Notes: generated by a model not told the origin, from the letters alone. Positions 1-6,069 are shown, counted from the first letter of the stretch. The stretch is 6,069 nucleotides of DNA from Pseudomonadota bacterium (GCA_023394015.1 JAEXBL010000021.1:1-6069); one strand, 5' to 3'. Program-made: numbers and translations.

Positions 1-1
1 G

Positions 2-1414
2 GTCAGCACCGACGTGCTGCGCCTGGTGTTCGACACCGAGGGCGGCTCGGTCATCAAGAGCGAGTTCCTGCACCACGAGGAGGCAGGCCAGCCGGTGGTG
101 CTGTTCGACAGCAGCGCCCACCGCGTCTACCAGGCACAGTCGGGCCTGATCGGCGGGCCGTTCCCGACGCACAAGACGCCGATGGCCTTCAGCGGCGAGC
201 GCGCGCTGGCCGACGGCGCCAACGAGCTGGTGCTGCGCTTCGAGTCGCCCGAGGTGGGCGGCGTGCGGCTGAACAAGATCTACACGCTCAAGCGCGGCAA
301 CTACCTGATCGACGTACGCCACGAGGTGGTCAACGCCAGCGGCCAGATGGTCAACCCGCAGCTGTACGTGCAGCTGGTGCGCGACGGCAACAAGGCGCCG
401 GGCGGCACGGCGTTTTATTCCACCTTCACCGGCCCGGCCTTCTACACCGACGCCAAGAAGTTCCAGAAGGTCGACTTCTCCGACATCGAGAAAGGCAAGG
501 CCGACTTCGTCACCTCCTCGCCCGATGGCTGGGTGGCCATGGTGCAGCACTACTTTGCCAGCGCCTGGCTGTGGCCGCAGAACGTGCAGCACGAGAACTT
601 CGCCCGCAAGGTCGACAGCAACCTGTACGCCGCCGGCATGATCGCGCCGCTGGGCGCGGTGCAGCCCGGCAGCACGCGCACCGCCGACACGCAGCTGTTC
701 GTCGGCCCGCAGGAAGAAAAGGTGCTGGAGAGCATCGCCCCCGGCCTGGAGCTGGTGAAGGACTACGGCTTCTTCACCATCCTGTCCAAGCCGCTGTACT
801 GGCTGCTCGACAAGCTGCACGGCTTCATCGGCAACTGGGGCTGGTCCATCGTGGCCCTGGTGGTGCTGCTGAAGATTTTGTTCTACCCGCTGAACGCCAA
901 GGCCTACGCCAGCATGGCCAAGATGAAGGCCATCAATCCCAAGATCAGCGACATGCGCGAGCGCTACAAGGACAAGCCGCAGCAGATGCAGATGGAGATG
1001 ATGCGCATCTACCGCGAGGAGAAGGTCAACCCCATGGGCGGCTGCCTGCCGATCCTGATCCAGATCCCGGTGTTCATCGCGCTGTACTGGGTGCTGCTGT
1101 CCAGCGTGGAGATGCGCGGCGCGCCCTGGGTGCTGTGGATCCAGGACCTGTCGGCCAAGGACCCGTACTTCATCCTGCCCATCGTGATGACGCTGACCAC
1201 GCTGCTGCAGACGGCCCTGAACCCGCTGCCGCCGGACCCGATGCAGGCCAAGCTGATGTGGATCATGCCGCTGATGTTCAGCGTGATGTTCTTCTTCTTC
1301 CCCGCGGGCCTGGTGCTGTACTGGATCACCAACAACATCCTGACCATCGCGCAGCAGTGGCTGATCAACACCCGCATGGGGGTGCCGCCGAAGTTCAACT
1401 TGCCGAAGTTTTGA
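2..1414 (+). CDS. yidC: Membrane protein insertase YidC (5' end missing)
   Basis: YidC inserts and folds inner-membrane proteins, alone or with SecYEG. The open frame runs in from the window edge (first full codon at 2) and ends at TGA 1412-1414, giving 470 visible residues; roughly the first 90-100, including TM1, are missing compared with the usual 550-560. Visible residues 1 to about 240 are the periplasmic beta-rich domain (start VSTDVLRLVFDTEGG). From about 255 comes the Oxa1/YidC core: TM2 about 276-297, the cytoplasmic hairpin loop ending in EEKVNPMGGCLP (about 339-350), TM3 about 349-370, TM4 about 390-407, and TM5/TM6 about 418-452 with the typical FPAGLVLYW motif. The tail MGVPPKFNLPKF is short. 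The groove position that is Arg366 in E. coli is Lys here (visible residue 291, codon 872-874), a conservative change. The stop is followed 6 nt later by a hairpin repeat. The identification is secure; the family role is established knowledge. Confidence 0.97.
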   Translation, partial: VSTDVLRLVFDTEGGSVIKSEFLHHEEAGQPVVLFDSSAHRVYQAQSGLIGGPFPTHKTPMAFSGERALADGANELVLRFESPEVGGVRLNKIYTLKRGNYLIDVRHEVVNASGQMVNPQLYVQLVRDGNKAPGGTAFYSTFTGPAFYTDAKKFQKVDFSDIEKGKADFVTSSPDGWVAMVQHYFASAWLWPQNVQHENFARKVDSNLYAAGMIAPLGAVQPGSTRTADTQLFVGPQEEKVLESIAPGLELVKDYGFFTILSKPLYWLLDKLHGFIGNWGWSIVALVVLLKILFYPLNAKAYASMAKMKAINPKISDMRERYKDKPQQMQMEMMRIYREEKVNPMGGCLPILIQIPVFIALYWVLLSSVEMRGAPWVLWIQDLSAKDPYFILPIVMTLTTLLQTALNPLPPDPMQAKLMWIMPLMFSVMFFFFPAGLVLYWITNNILTIAQQWLINTRMGVPPKFNLPKF

Positions 1415-1420
1415 CGACCA

Positions 1421-1493
1421 CCCCTGAGGCGCTGGCGCGCCTTCCCCTCAAGGGGACGCACCCGGCGGGCGGGCCAAGCCCTTCCGCGGGTGC
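1421..1493. repeat. Three-hairpin intergenic repeat, copy 1 (after yidC)
   Basis: Six bases after the yidC stop, CCCCTG (1421-1426) leads into three abutting hairpins. H1 is AGGCGC (1427-1432) with GCGCCT (1437-1442), loop TGGC. H2 is TCCCC (1443-1447) with GGGGA (1452-1456), loop TCAA. After a single C, H3 has an outer stem GCACCCG (1458-1464) with CGGGTGC (1487-1493), and inside it GGGC (1471-1474) with GCCC (1478-1481). The same order and spacing recur after the binding-protein gene at 3317-3417. From memory, elements opening with CCCCTGAGGCGC and a C-tract/G-tract hairpin are widespread between genes in Comamonadaceae. Roles in mRNA 3'-end protection or in slowing transcription are possible but not shown. 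Confidence 0.7.
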
Positions 1494-1501
1494 CCGCGAA
1501 C

Positions 1502-1536
1502 AAGAAAGCCCCCCGTTGGCGGGCGTTCTTCCTTTT
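1502..1536. terminator. Terminator-like hairpin downstream of yidC
   Basis: AAGAA (1502-1506) pairs with TTCTT (1526-1530), and GCCC (1508-1511) with GGGC (1521-1524), continued by an imperfect CC/GG step around the loop near 1515-1517. The plus strand continues into a U-rich tract through 1536. The minus strand reads GGGC followed by TTTCTTGTT, so the hairpin could work in either direction and looks slightly better on minus. It is the natural candidate for ending yidC transcription. The stem is imperfect, so efficiency is uncertain. Confidence 0.55.
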
Positions 1537-1713
1537 GACAGCGGTCTGTGCTTTGTTGATCAGGGCTTCATAGAAGCCGGCCTGGAACCTGGCCACGTCG
1601 CGCGTCGGAAGCTCCGTTTTCAATAGCGTTGCCAATGCCCCCGCGGCTGGAAGGGCGTGCGGCGGCGCGGTGGGCGAACTTGGGTAGCATGGGCGTTTTG
1701 CAACCCTGTTGAA
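1537..1713. other. Leader region before the binding-protein gene, no clear promoter
   Basis: About 180 nt separate the terminator-like hairpin from the ribosome binding site. A perfect TTGACA (-35 type) sits at 1535-1540, but no acceptable -10 hexamer follows at 16-18 nt (the nearest is TGATCA at 1557-1562). No riboswitch-like structure or operator was recognised. A promoter for the binding-protein gene should be here if the hairpin upstream ends yidC transcription. On the minus strand, 1505-1625 has a coding-like composition, reported separately as a finding. Confidence 0.4.
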
Positions 1714-1719
1714 AAGGAA
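1714..1719 (+). promoter_or_regulatory. Ribosome binding site of the solute-binding protein gene
   Basis: AAGGAA lies 7 nt upstream of ATG 1727. It decides the start: an in-frame TTG at 1709 is upstream of this site, has no Shine-Dalgarno sequence of its own, and would put extra residues ahead of the signal peptide. Confidence 0.85.
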
Positions 1720-1726
1720 CACCCCG

Positions 1727-3313
1727 ATGGCAAAAGCCTTGTTTGTTCGCAGCGCGCTGGCGCTGGCGGTGTTGGCGGCAGCCGGTGTGTCGCAGGCGGC
1801 GACGCTGCGCATTGCCGGTGCCAACGACATCCTCACCTTCGATCCGCACGGCCAGAACCACCAGACCACGCTGGCTTACCAGCAAATGGTCTACGAAAGT
1901 CTGGTGCGCTACAACGAGCAGTACGAGGTCGAGCCCTCGCTGGCCACCAAGTGGACCAACCTGTCGCCCACGCAGATCCGCTTCGAGCTGCGCCAGGGCG
2001 TCAAGTTCCACGACGGCGCGTCCTTCACCGCCGACGACGTGGTGTTCTCGCTCACCCGCGCCATGACCCCGCCGTCCAACATGACGGCCTACGTGCAAAG
2101 CATCCAGGAGGTGAAGAAGGTCGACGACCACACCGTGGACGTGATCCTGAAAGGGCCCAGCCCGGTGATCCTGCGCGAGCTGACCGACGCGCGCATCATG
2201 AACAAGGCCTGGGCCGAGAAGAACAACGCCGCCAAGGCGCAGGACTACAAGGCCAAGGAAGAGAACTTCGCCTCGCGCAACGCCAACGGCACCGGCCCCT
2301 TCATCCTCGAGGCCTGGCAGCCCGACACCAAGACCACGCTGAAGAAGAACCCCGCCTGGTGGGACCAGCCCAAGGGCAACATCGAGCAGATCGTGTTCAC
2401 GCCCATCAAGGCCGCGGCCACGCGCTCGGCGGCGCTCATCTCGGGCCAGGTCGACATCGTGGTCGATCCGCCGGTACAGGATTTGCAGCGCATCAAGCGC
2501 GACCCCAACATCAAGGTCATCGAGGGCGCCGAGAACCGCACCATCTTCCTCGGCTTCGACCAGCACCGCGACGAGCTGGTCGGCTCCAACGTCAAGGGCA
2601 AGAACCCGCTGAAGGACAAGCGCGTGCGCCAGGCGCTGTACCAGGCGGTGGACATGGCCGCCATTGAGCGCAACGTGATGCGCGGGCTGGGCAAGCCCAC
2701 CGGCACCATGATCGCGCCCATGGTCAACGGCTGGACCAAGGAGCTGGGCGCGCGCGCGGCCAAGTACGACGTCGACGCCGCCAAGAAGCTGCTGGCCGAC
2801 GCCGGCTACCCGCAGGGCTTCGAGCTGACGCTGGACTGCCCCAACGACCGCTACCTGAACGACGAGGCCATCTGCCAGGCCGTTACCGCCATGTGGTCGC
2901 GCATCGGCGTCAAGACCAAGCTGCAGACCAACCCCATGGCCATCCACTCGGCCAAGATCCAGAAGTGGGACGTCAGTGCCTACATGCTGGGCTGGGGCGT
3001 GGCCACCTTCGATGCGCTGTACTCCATCGACTCGCTGATCAGCACCGTTGATCCCAAGGGTGGCGCCGCCGGCAACTTCAACTCCGGCCGCATGAGCAGC
3101 CCCCAGATCGACGCGCTGGTGCAGCAGATCAAGACCGAGATGGACGCGGGCAAGCGCAACGCCATGATCCACGAGGTGCTGCAGACCGTGAAGGACGACT
3201 ACAACTACCTGCCCCTGCACGACCAGATTCGCCCCTGGGCCATGCGCAAGGGCGTGACCACGGTGCACCGGGCCGACGATCGGCCGATGGCGATCTGGAC
3301 AACGATCAAGTGA
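1727..3313 (+). CDS. ABC transporter solute-binding protein, family 5 (DppA/OppA-like)
   Basis: This is a periplasmic ligand-binding component of an ABC importer of the SBP_bac_5 family, which binds peptides, nickel complexes, glutathione and related compounds. It has 528 residues, close to E. coli DppA (535). Residues 1-24/25 are a Sec signal peptide: K3 and R8, a hydrophobic core, and cleavage after VSQA or VSQAA. There is no lipobox cysteine, so the protein should be soluble. The family signature FELRQGVKFHDG...FTADDVVFSL starts at residue 86, followed by the usual NGTGPF and DKRVRQALYQAVD motifs. In the C-terminal lobe, the stretch after GW (W423) reads GVATFDALY; where DppA and OppA have the aspartate that grips the peptide amino group, Ala426 appears. 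The ligand is therefore uncertain. No permease or ATPase gene is adjacent; the next gene is convergent. A strong terminator follows. The family is certain, the substrate unknown. Confidence 0.93.
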   Translation: MAKALFVRSALALAVLAAAGVSQAATLRIAGANDILTFDPHGQNHQTTLAYQQMVYESLVRYNEQYEVEPSLATKWTNLSPTQIRFELRQGVKFHDGASFTADDVVFSLTRAMTPPSNMTAYVQSIQEVKKVDDHTVDVILKGPSPVILRELTDARIMNKAWAEKNNAAKAQDYKAKEENFASRNANGTGPFILEAWQPDTKTTLKKNPAWWDQPKGNIEQIVFTPIKAAATRSAALISGQVDIVVDPPVQDLQRIKRDPNIKVIEGAENRTIFLGFDQHRDELVGSNVKGKNPLKDKRVRQALYQAVDMAAIERNVMRGLGKPTGTMIAPMVNGWTKELGARAAKYDVDAAKKLLADAGYPQGFELTLDCPNDRYLNDEAICQAVTAMWSRIGVKTKLQTNPMAIHSAKIQKWDVSAYMLGWGVATFDALYSIDSLISTVDPKGGAAGNFNSGRMSSPQIDALVQQIKTEMDAGKRNAMIHEVLQTVKDDYNYLPLHDQIRPWAMRKGVTTVHRADDRPMAIWTTIK

Positions 3314-3316
3314 CAT

Positions 3317-3417
3317 CCCCCTGAGCGCCTGACGGCGCTTCCCCCTTCTCTCGCTGCGCTGCGCTTCGCGGGAAGGGGGACAACGCCAGTGCGCGGCGCA
3401 GGTCCGCGCACGGCGTT
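3317..3417. repeat. Three-hairpin intergenic repeat, copy 2 (after the binding-protein gene)
   Basis: Three bases after the stop, CCCCCTG (3317-3323) leads into H1 AGCGCC (3324-3329) with GGCGCT (3334-3339), loop TGAC. H2 is TCCCCCTTC (3340-3348) with GAAGGGGGA (3372-3380), a perfect 9-bp stem around a 23-nt GC-rich loop. After a single C, H3 pairs AACGCC (3382-3387) with GGCGTT (3412-3417) and GTGCGCGG (3389-3396) with CCGCGCAC (3404-3411), leaving only A3388 bulged and a 7-nt loop. Order and spacing match the copy after yidC, while the stem bases differ in a pairing-preserving way. It reads as a palindromic, REP-like intergenic element. Confidence 0.75.
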
Positions 3418-3449
3418 CGCGCGGGTGGCGGGCTTCGCGGCCTTTTGAG

Positions 3450-3478
3450 AACCGACGTCTTGGGACGTCGGTTTTTTT
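3450..3478 (+). terminator. Strong intrinsic terminator of the binding-protein gene
   Basis: AACCGACGTC (3450-3459) and GACGTCGGTT (3464-3473) form a perfect 10-bp stem with loop TTGG, running directly into seven T (3472-3478). This is a textbook plus-strand terminator. On the minus strand the hairpin is followed by TCTCAAAAGG, without a U-run, so it should not terminate the convergent amidohydrolase transcript well. Confidence 0.92.
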
Positions 3479-3502
3479 GACGGGGCTGCACTTCCTCGCC
3501 AC

Positions 3503-3528
3503 GTCATTCCGGCGCAAGCCGGAATCCA
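3503..3528. repeat. ATTCC-type palindromic repeat (dRS3-like)
   Basis: GTCATTCCGGC, loop GCAA, GCCGGAATCC: arms 3506-3513 and 3518-3525 are perfect 8-bp complements. The form is close to GTCATTCC(N)nGGAATCC short repeats that I recall from several proteobacteria, and to the neisserial dRS3 element (ATTCCC, 8 N, GGGAAT), though it lacks the third C/G of that consensus. It lies between the terminator and the 3' end of the amidohydrolase gene. No second copy is visible in this window. Confidence 0.6.
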
Positions 3529-3532
3529 TGAA

Positions 3533-3548
3533 GCGCCTGCTCAGGCGC
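3533..3548. other. Hairpin across the amidohydrolase stop codon
   Basis: GCGCCT (3533-3538) pairs with AGGCGC (3543-3548), loop GCTC, covering the stop codon at 3541-3543. No U-run follows on the minus strand, so it is not a standard terminator. With the neighbouring palindrome it may stabilise the 3' end of the amidohydrolase mRNA. Confidence 0.4.
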
Positions 3549-4788
3549 CGCGCTCATCGACCACCACGCGCCCGCCCTGCATCACCAGCGGGATGCGCTC
3601 GCCCTGGCCCGTCAGGCAGGCCAGTTCCTGCAGCGGGTTGCCATCGACCAGCAGCAGGTCGGCGCGCGCGCCGGGCGCGATCTCGCCGATCTGGCCCGCC
3701 TGGTTCAGCAGCTCGGCGCCGATCAGGGTGGCGCTTTGCAGCACCTCCAGGTTCGACTGCACCTGCGCGCGGATCAAAAACTCCTCGCTTTGCAGCTCGT
3801 GCGAGGCGCCCAGCAGGTCGCTGCCGAAGGCCATCTTCACGCCCGCGGCCTTGAAGATGGCGAGCGATTGCAGGCCCGCCGCGCGCACCTGCTCGATCTT
3901 GGCGGCGCTTTCGCTGCCCAGGCCCAGCCGCAGGCCGTCGCGCGCCAGCGCCTCGTAGGTGATCAGCGTGGGCACGGCGAACGCGCCGCGCTCGGCCATC
4001 AGCGCCGCCGTGGGCGCGTCGATCAGGTTGCCGTGCTCGATGCTGCGCACGCCGCATTCCACCGCGCGGCGGATCGCCTCGGGCGTGTAGGCGTGCGCCA
4101 GCACGATGGTGTGGCGCGCGGCGGCCTCGTCGACGATGGCGCGCGTTTCCTCCAGCGAGTAGCCGAGCGCGTTCACCGGGTCGGTGGGCGAGGCCACGCC
4201 GCCCGATGACATGATCTTGATCTGGTCCGCCCCCATCTGCAGCAGTGCGCGCACCGCGCCGCGCACGGCGTCCACGCCATCGACCACGCGCGTGCTGGCC
4301 AGCCGCTGGCAAGCACAGCCGATGGGCTGCAGCCGGTCGCTGCGCGGGCGAAAGTCGCCATGTCCGCCGGTGGGGCTGAGCGCCGGGCCGCAGACCACCA
4401 GGCGCGGGCCGACCACGGTACCTTGAATGCCGTCTTCCACCGCCTGCTTCAGCGCCCAGTCGGCCCCGCCCGCATCGCGCACGGTGGTGAAGCCGCGCCG
4501 CAGCATGCCGCGCAGGATCGGCAGCGCACGGTAGGCCAGGGTGGTGTTCGGCGTCTGCGCCAGCAGGCCCAGGTTGGTGGCCGAGAAGGTGACGTGCACG
4601 TGGCAGTCGATCAGCCCCGGCATCAGCGTGCGGCCGCCGCCGTCGATCACGCGCGCGCTGGCGGCGCTGAGCGGGCGGTCGGACAGCTCGCGGATGGCGC
4701 CGTTCTCGACCAGCACCTGGTGGTCCTCCAGCAGCCGGCCGGTGCGCACGTCGAGCACGTGGACGTTCTTGAACAGGGTCAGGCTCAT
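3541..4788 (-). CDS. Metal-dependent amidohydrolase (Xaa-Pro dipeptidase/imidazolonepropionase-like)
   Basis: This is a 415-residue cytoplasmic enzyme (no signal peptide) of the amidohydrolase superfamily that should hydrolyse an amide or peptide bond at a two-metal centre. All metal ligands of the binuclear type are visible: H63 and H65 in DCHVHV, K191 in QIKIMSSGG (bridging carboxylated lysine), H232 in AHAYT, H252 in SIEHGN and catalytic D324 in [12 protein letters not shown] (139-146) is typical of the subgroup containing Caulobacter Cc2672 and the Sgx9260 enzymes, which cleave dipeptides ending in Pro, Arg or Lys; ochratoxin- and other amide-cleaving enzymes are also related. N- and C-terminal strands ([24 protein letters not shown]) form the usual beta-sandwich. 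ATG 4788 is chosen because the protein then starts as homologs do; an in-frame TTG at 4821 would add 11 residues. Neither start has a clear Shine-Dalgarno. The gene converges on the binding-protein gene and diverges from mnmE. Family sure, substrate not. Confidence 0.9.
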   Translation of the reverse strand: MSLTLFKNVHVLDVRTGRLLEDHQVLVENGAIRELSDRPLSAASARVIDGGGRTLMPGLIDCHVHVTFSATNLGLLAQTPNTTLAYRALPILRGMLRRGFTTVRDAGGADWALKQAVEDGIQGTVVGPRLVVCGPALSPTGGHGDFRPRSDRLQPIGCACQRLASTRVVDGVDAVRGAVRALLQMGADQIKIMSSGGVASPTDPVNALGYSLEETRAIVDEAAARHTIVLAHAYTPEAIRRAVECGVRSIEHGNLIDAPTAALMAERGAFAVPTLITYEALARDGLRLGLGSESAAKIEQVRAAGLQSLAIFKAAGVKMAFGSDLLGASHELQSEEFLIRAQVQSNLEVLQSATLIGAELLNQAGQIGEIAPGARADLLLVDGNPLQELACLTGQGERIPLVMQGGRVVVDERGA

Positions 4789-4828
4789 GGCGGCACGGCG
4801 ATGCTGTGAGGTCGCGGACAATCATGCC
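4789..4828. other. 40-nt divergent spacer between amidohydrolase and mnmE starts
   Basis: This spacer must hold both translation-initiation regions, but I see no good Shine-Dalgarno for either gene (GGA at 4816-4818 is a weak candidate for mnmE) and no recognisable -35/-10 pair. Promoters may lie inside the opposing coding sequences. Confidence 0.5.
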
Positions 4829-6069
4829 ATGCTGAGTCCCAACGCCGACCCCATCGTCGCCATCGCCACCGCGCCCGGCCGCGGCGCCGTGGGCATCGTG
4901 CGCGTGTCGGGGCGCGACGTGGCGCCGCTGGCGCGCGCCATCACCGGGCGCGATCTGGCCCCGCGCGTCGCGACCTACGGCCCCTTCAGCGAGGCCGACG
5001 GCAGCCCGATCGACCACGGCCTGGCGATCCACTTTCCGGCGCCGCACTCCTACACCGGCGAGGACGTGCTGGAGCTGCAGGCCCACGGCGGCCCGGTGGT
5101 GCTGCAACTGCTGCTGCAGCGCTGCCTGCAGGCGGCGGCCGAGCGCGATCCGGCCACCGGCGCCGAGCGCCTGCCGCGCCTGCGCCTGGCGCGGCCGGGC
5201 GAGTTCACCGAGCGCGCGTTTCTGAACGGCAAGCTCGACCTGCCCCAGGCCGAAAGCGTGATGGACCTGATCGACGCCAGCACCGAGAGCGCCGCGCGCT
5301 CGGCCAGCCGCTCGCTGGCCGGTGCCTTCTCGCGCGAGATCCATGCGCTGGTCGATGGTCTGATCCAGCTGCGCATGCTGATCGAGGCGACACTGGACTT
5401 CCCCGAGGAAGAAATCGACGTCTTGCGCAGCCAGGACGTGTGCGGACAGCTATCAACATTGCAGCAATCGCTGGCTGCCGTGCAGGCCCGCGCGCGCCAG
5501 GGCGCGCTGCTGCGCGAGGGCATCCAGGTGGTCATCGCCGGCCAGCCCAACGCCGGCAAGAGCAGCCTGCTCAACGCCCTGGCCGGCGCCGAGCTGGCCA
5601 TCGTCACGCCGATTGCCGGCACCACGCGCGACGTGGTGCAGCAAACCATCCAGATCGAGGGCGTGCCGCTGCACGTGCTCGACACCGCCGGCCTGCGCGA
5701 CAGCCACGACGAGGTCGAGCGCATCGGCATCGCCCGCGCCTGGGCGCACATCGAGCGCGCCGACGCCGTGCTGCTGCTGCACGATTTGACGCGCAAGGAT
5801 GCGCCCGACTACGCCGCCGAGGACGCGGCGATTGCCGCCACCATGGCCGAGAAGCTGCCGCCCGGCGTGCCGGTGATCCACCTGTGGAACAAGCACGACG
5901 CCGCGCCCGATGCCGCCGTGCCGGCGGGCGGCATCGCCCTGTCGGCGCGCACCGGCGAGGGGCTGGATGCGCTGCGCCGCCGCCTGCTCGACGTGGTCGG
6001 CTGGCAGGCCGGCGCGGGCGACGGCGTGTTCATCGCCCGCGAGCGCCACCTGCAGGCGCTGGCCCGCGC
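4829..6069 (+). CDS. mnmE: tRNA modification GTPase MnmE (3' end missing)
   Basis: MnmE works with MnmG to add the aminomethyl or carboxymethylaminomethyl group to C5 of the wobble uridine in certain tRNAs, using a folate one-carbon unit and GTP hydrolysis. The frame is open from ATG 4829 to the window end: 413 codons of an expected 450-470. The missing part should include the C-terminal cysteine motif. Residues 1 to about 120 are the folate-binding domain ([22 protein letters not shown]), followed by a helical domain and the inserted G domain. G motifs are complete: G1 GQPNAGKSS (238-246, with K-loop Asn241), G2 GTTRD (264-268), G3 DTAG (285-288), G4 NKHD (354-357), plus catalytic E297 in DEVERIG. 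An ATG at 4824 is out of frame and hits TGA at once. In related bacteria mnmE usually follows yidC directly; here a minus-strand gene lies upstream, so it probably needs its own promoter. Identification is secure. Confidence 0.97.
   Translation, partial: MLSPNADPIVAIATAPGRGAVGIVRVSGRDVAPLARAITGRDLAPRVATYGPFSEADGSPIDHGLAIHFPAPHSYTGEDVLELQAHGGPVVLQLLLQRCLQAAAERDPATGAERLPRLRLARPGEFTERAFLNGKLDLPQAESVMDLIDASTESAARSASRSLAGAFSREIHALVDGLIQLRMLIEATLDFPEEEIDVLRSQDVCGQLSTLQQSLAAVQARARQGALLREGIQVVIAGQPNAGKSSLLNALAGAELAIVTPIAGTTRDVVQQTIQIEGVPLHVLDTAGLRDSHDEVERIGIARAWAHIERADAVLLLHDLTRKDAPDYAAEDAAIAATMAEKLPPGVPVIHLWNKHDAAPDAAVPAGGIALSARTGEGLDALRRRLLDVVGWQAGAGDGVFIARERHLQALAR

Noticed and set aside
1535..1562. 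TTGACA followed by TGATCA as a sigma70 promoter
   Set aside because: The -35 hexamer is perfect, but the -10 candidate barely matches TATAAT and the hexamer overlaps the tail of the terminator-like hairpin.
571..1626. A 351-codon plus-strand frame overlapping yidC
   Set aside because: It is a frame-shifted reading of yidC with low-complexity Ala/Arg/Gln/His composition; yidC itself is unambiguous.
1415..1726. Possible riboswitch or small RNA before the binding-protein gene
   Set aside because: The structure is explained by the three-hairpin repeat and the terminator-like hairpin; no known riboswitch core was recognised.
1568..3529. A 653-codon open frame on the minus strand opposite the binding-protein gene
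   Set aside because: It mirrors the plus-strand gene, has a repetitive V/G/L/H/R composition typical of antisense frames in GC-rich DNA, matches no family I recognise, and runs through the repeat and terminator.
3554..5344. A 596-codon minus-strand frame across the amidohydrolase and mnmE
   Set aside because: It overlaps two clearly conserved genes in other frames, and its Arg/Ala/Gly-rich composition is that of an out-of-frame reading.
5050..6049. Several minus-strand frames opposite mnmE
   Set aside because: mnmE on the plus strand has all GTPase motifs and an unbroken frame; the reverse frames look like antisense artefacts.
1..6069. CRISPR array, tRNA, rRNA, insertion sequence, toxin-antitoxin or defence genes
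   Set aside because: No regularly spaced direct repeats, no tRNA-like cloverleaf, no transposase, and no defence-type protein motifs were seen on either strand.

Overview
This high-GC window most resembles a betaproteobacterium of the Comamonadaceae (Acidovorax/Ottowia-like). The reasons are the codon use, the YidC and MnmE sequences, and intergenic hairpin repeats of a style I associate with that family. The genus call is inference. The window carries the end of yidC and most of mnmE, two housekeeping genes that usually follow one another in the rpmH-rnpA-yidD-yidC-mnmE cluster near the replication origin. Here about 3.4 kb lies between them.

Layout: (1) 2-1414 +, yidC, with its 5' end outside the window. 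(2) 1415-1726, a three-hairpin repeat, a terminator-like hairpin, then a leader with no clear promoter. (3) 1727-3313 +, a family-5 (DppA/OppA-type) periplasmic solute-binding protein with a Sec signal peptide and a good ribosome binding site. (4) 3314-3540, a second three-hairpin repeat, a strong intrinsic terminator and an ATTCCGGC/GCCGGAAT palindrome. (5) 3541-4788 -, a metal-dependent amidohydrolase related to the Xaa-Pro/Xaa-Arg dipeptidase and imidazolonepropionase-like group. (6) A 40-nt divergent spacer. (7) 4829-6069 +, mnmE, whose 3' end lies outside the window.

How the genes fit together: YidC inserts and folds inner-membrane proteins. MnmE is the GTPase of the MnmEG tRNA wobble-uridine modification enzyme. 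The two inserted genes converge on each other and cannot share a transcript. A peptide-type binding protein beside a possible dipeptidase suggests uptake and breakdown of a peptide or amide compound, but no permease or ATPase gene is present and the link is only inference.

I see no clearly new biological system. The best observations are the repeated stop-codon / three-hairpin / terminator arrangement behind both plus-strand genes, with compensatory base changes between copies; the two accessory genes between yidC and mnmE; and the apparent loss, in the binding protein, of the aspartate that holds the peptide amino terminus in DppA/OppA.
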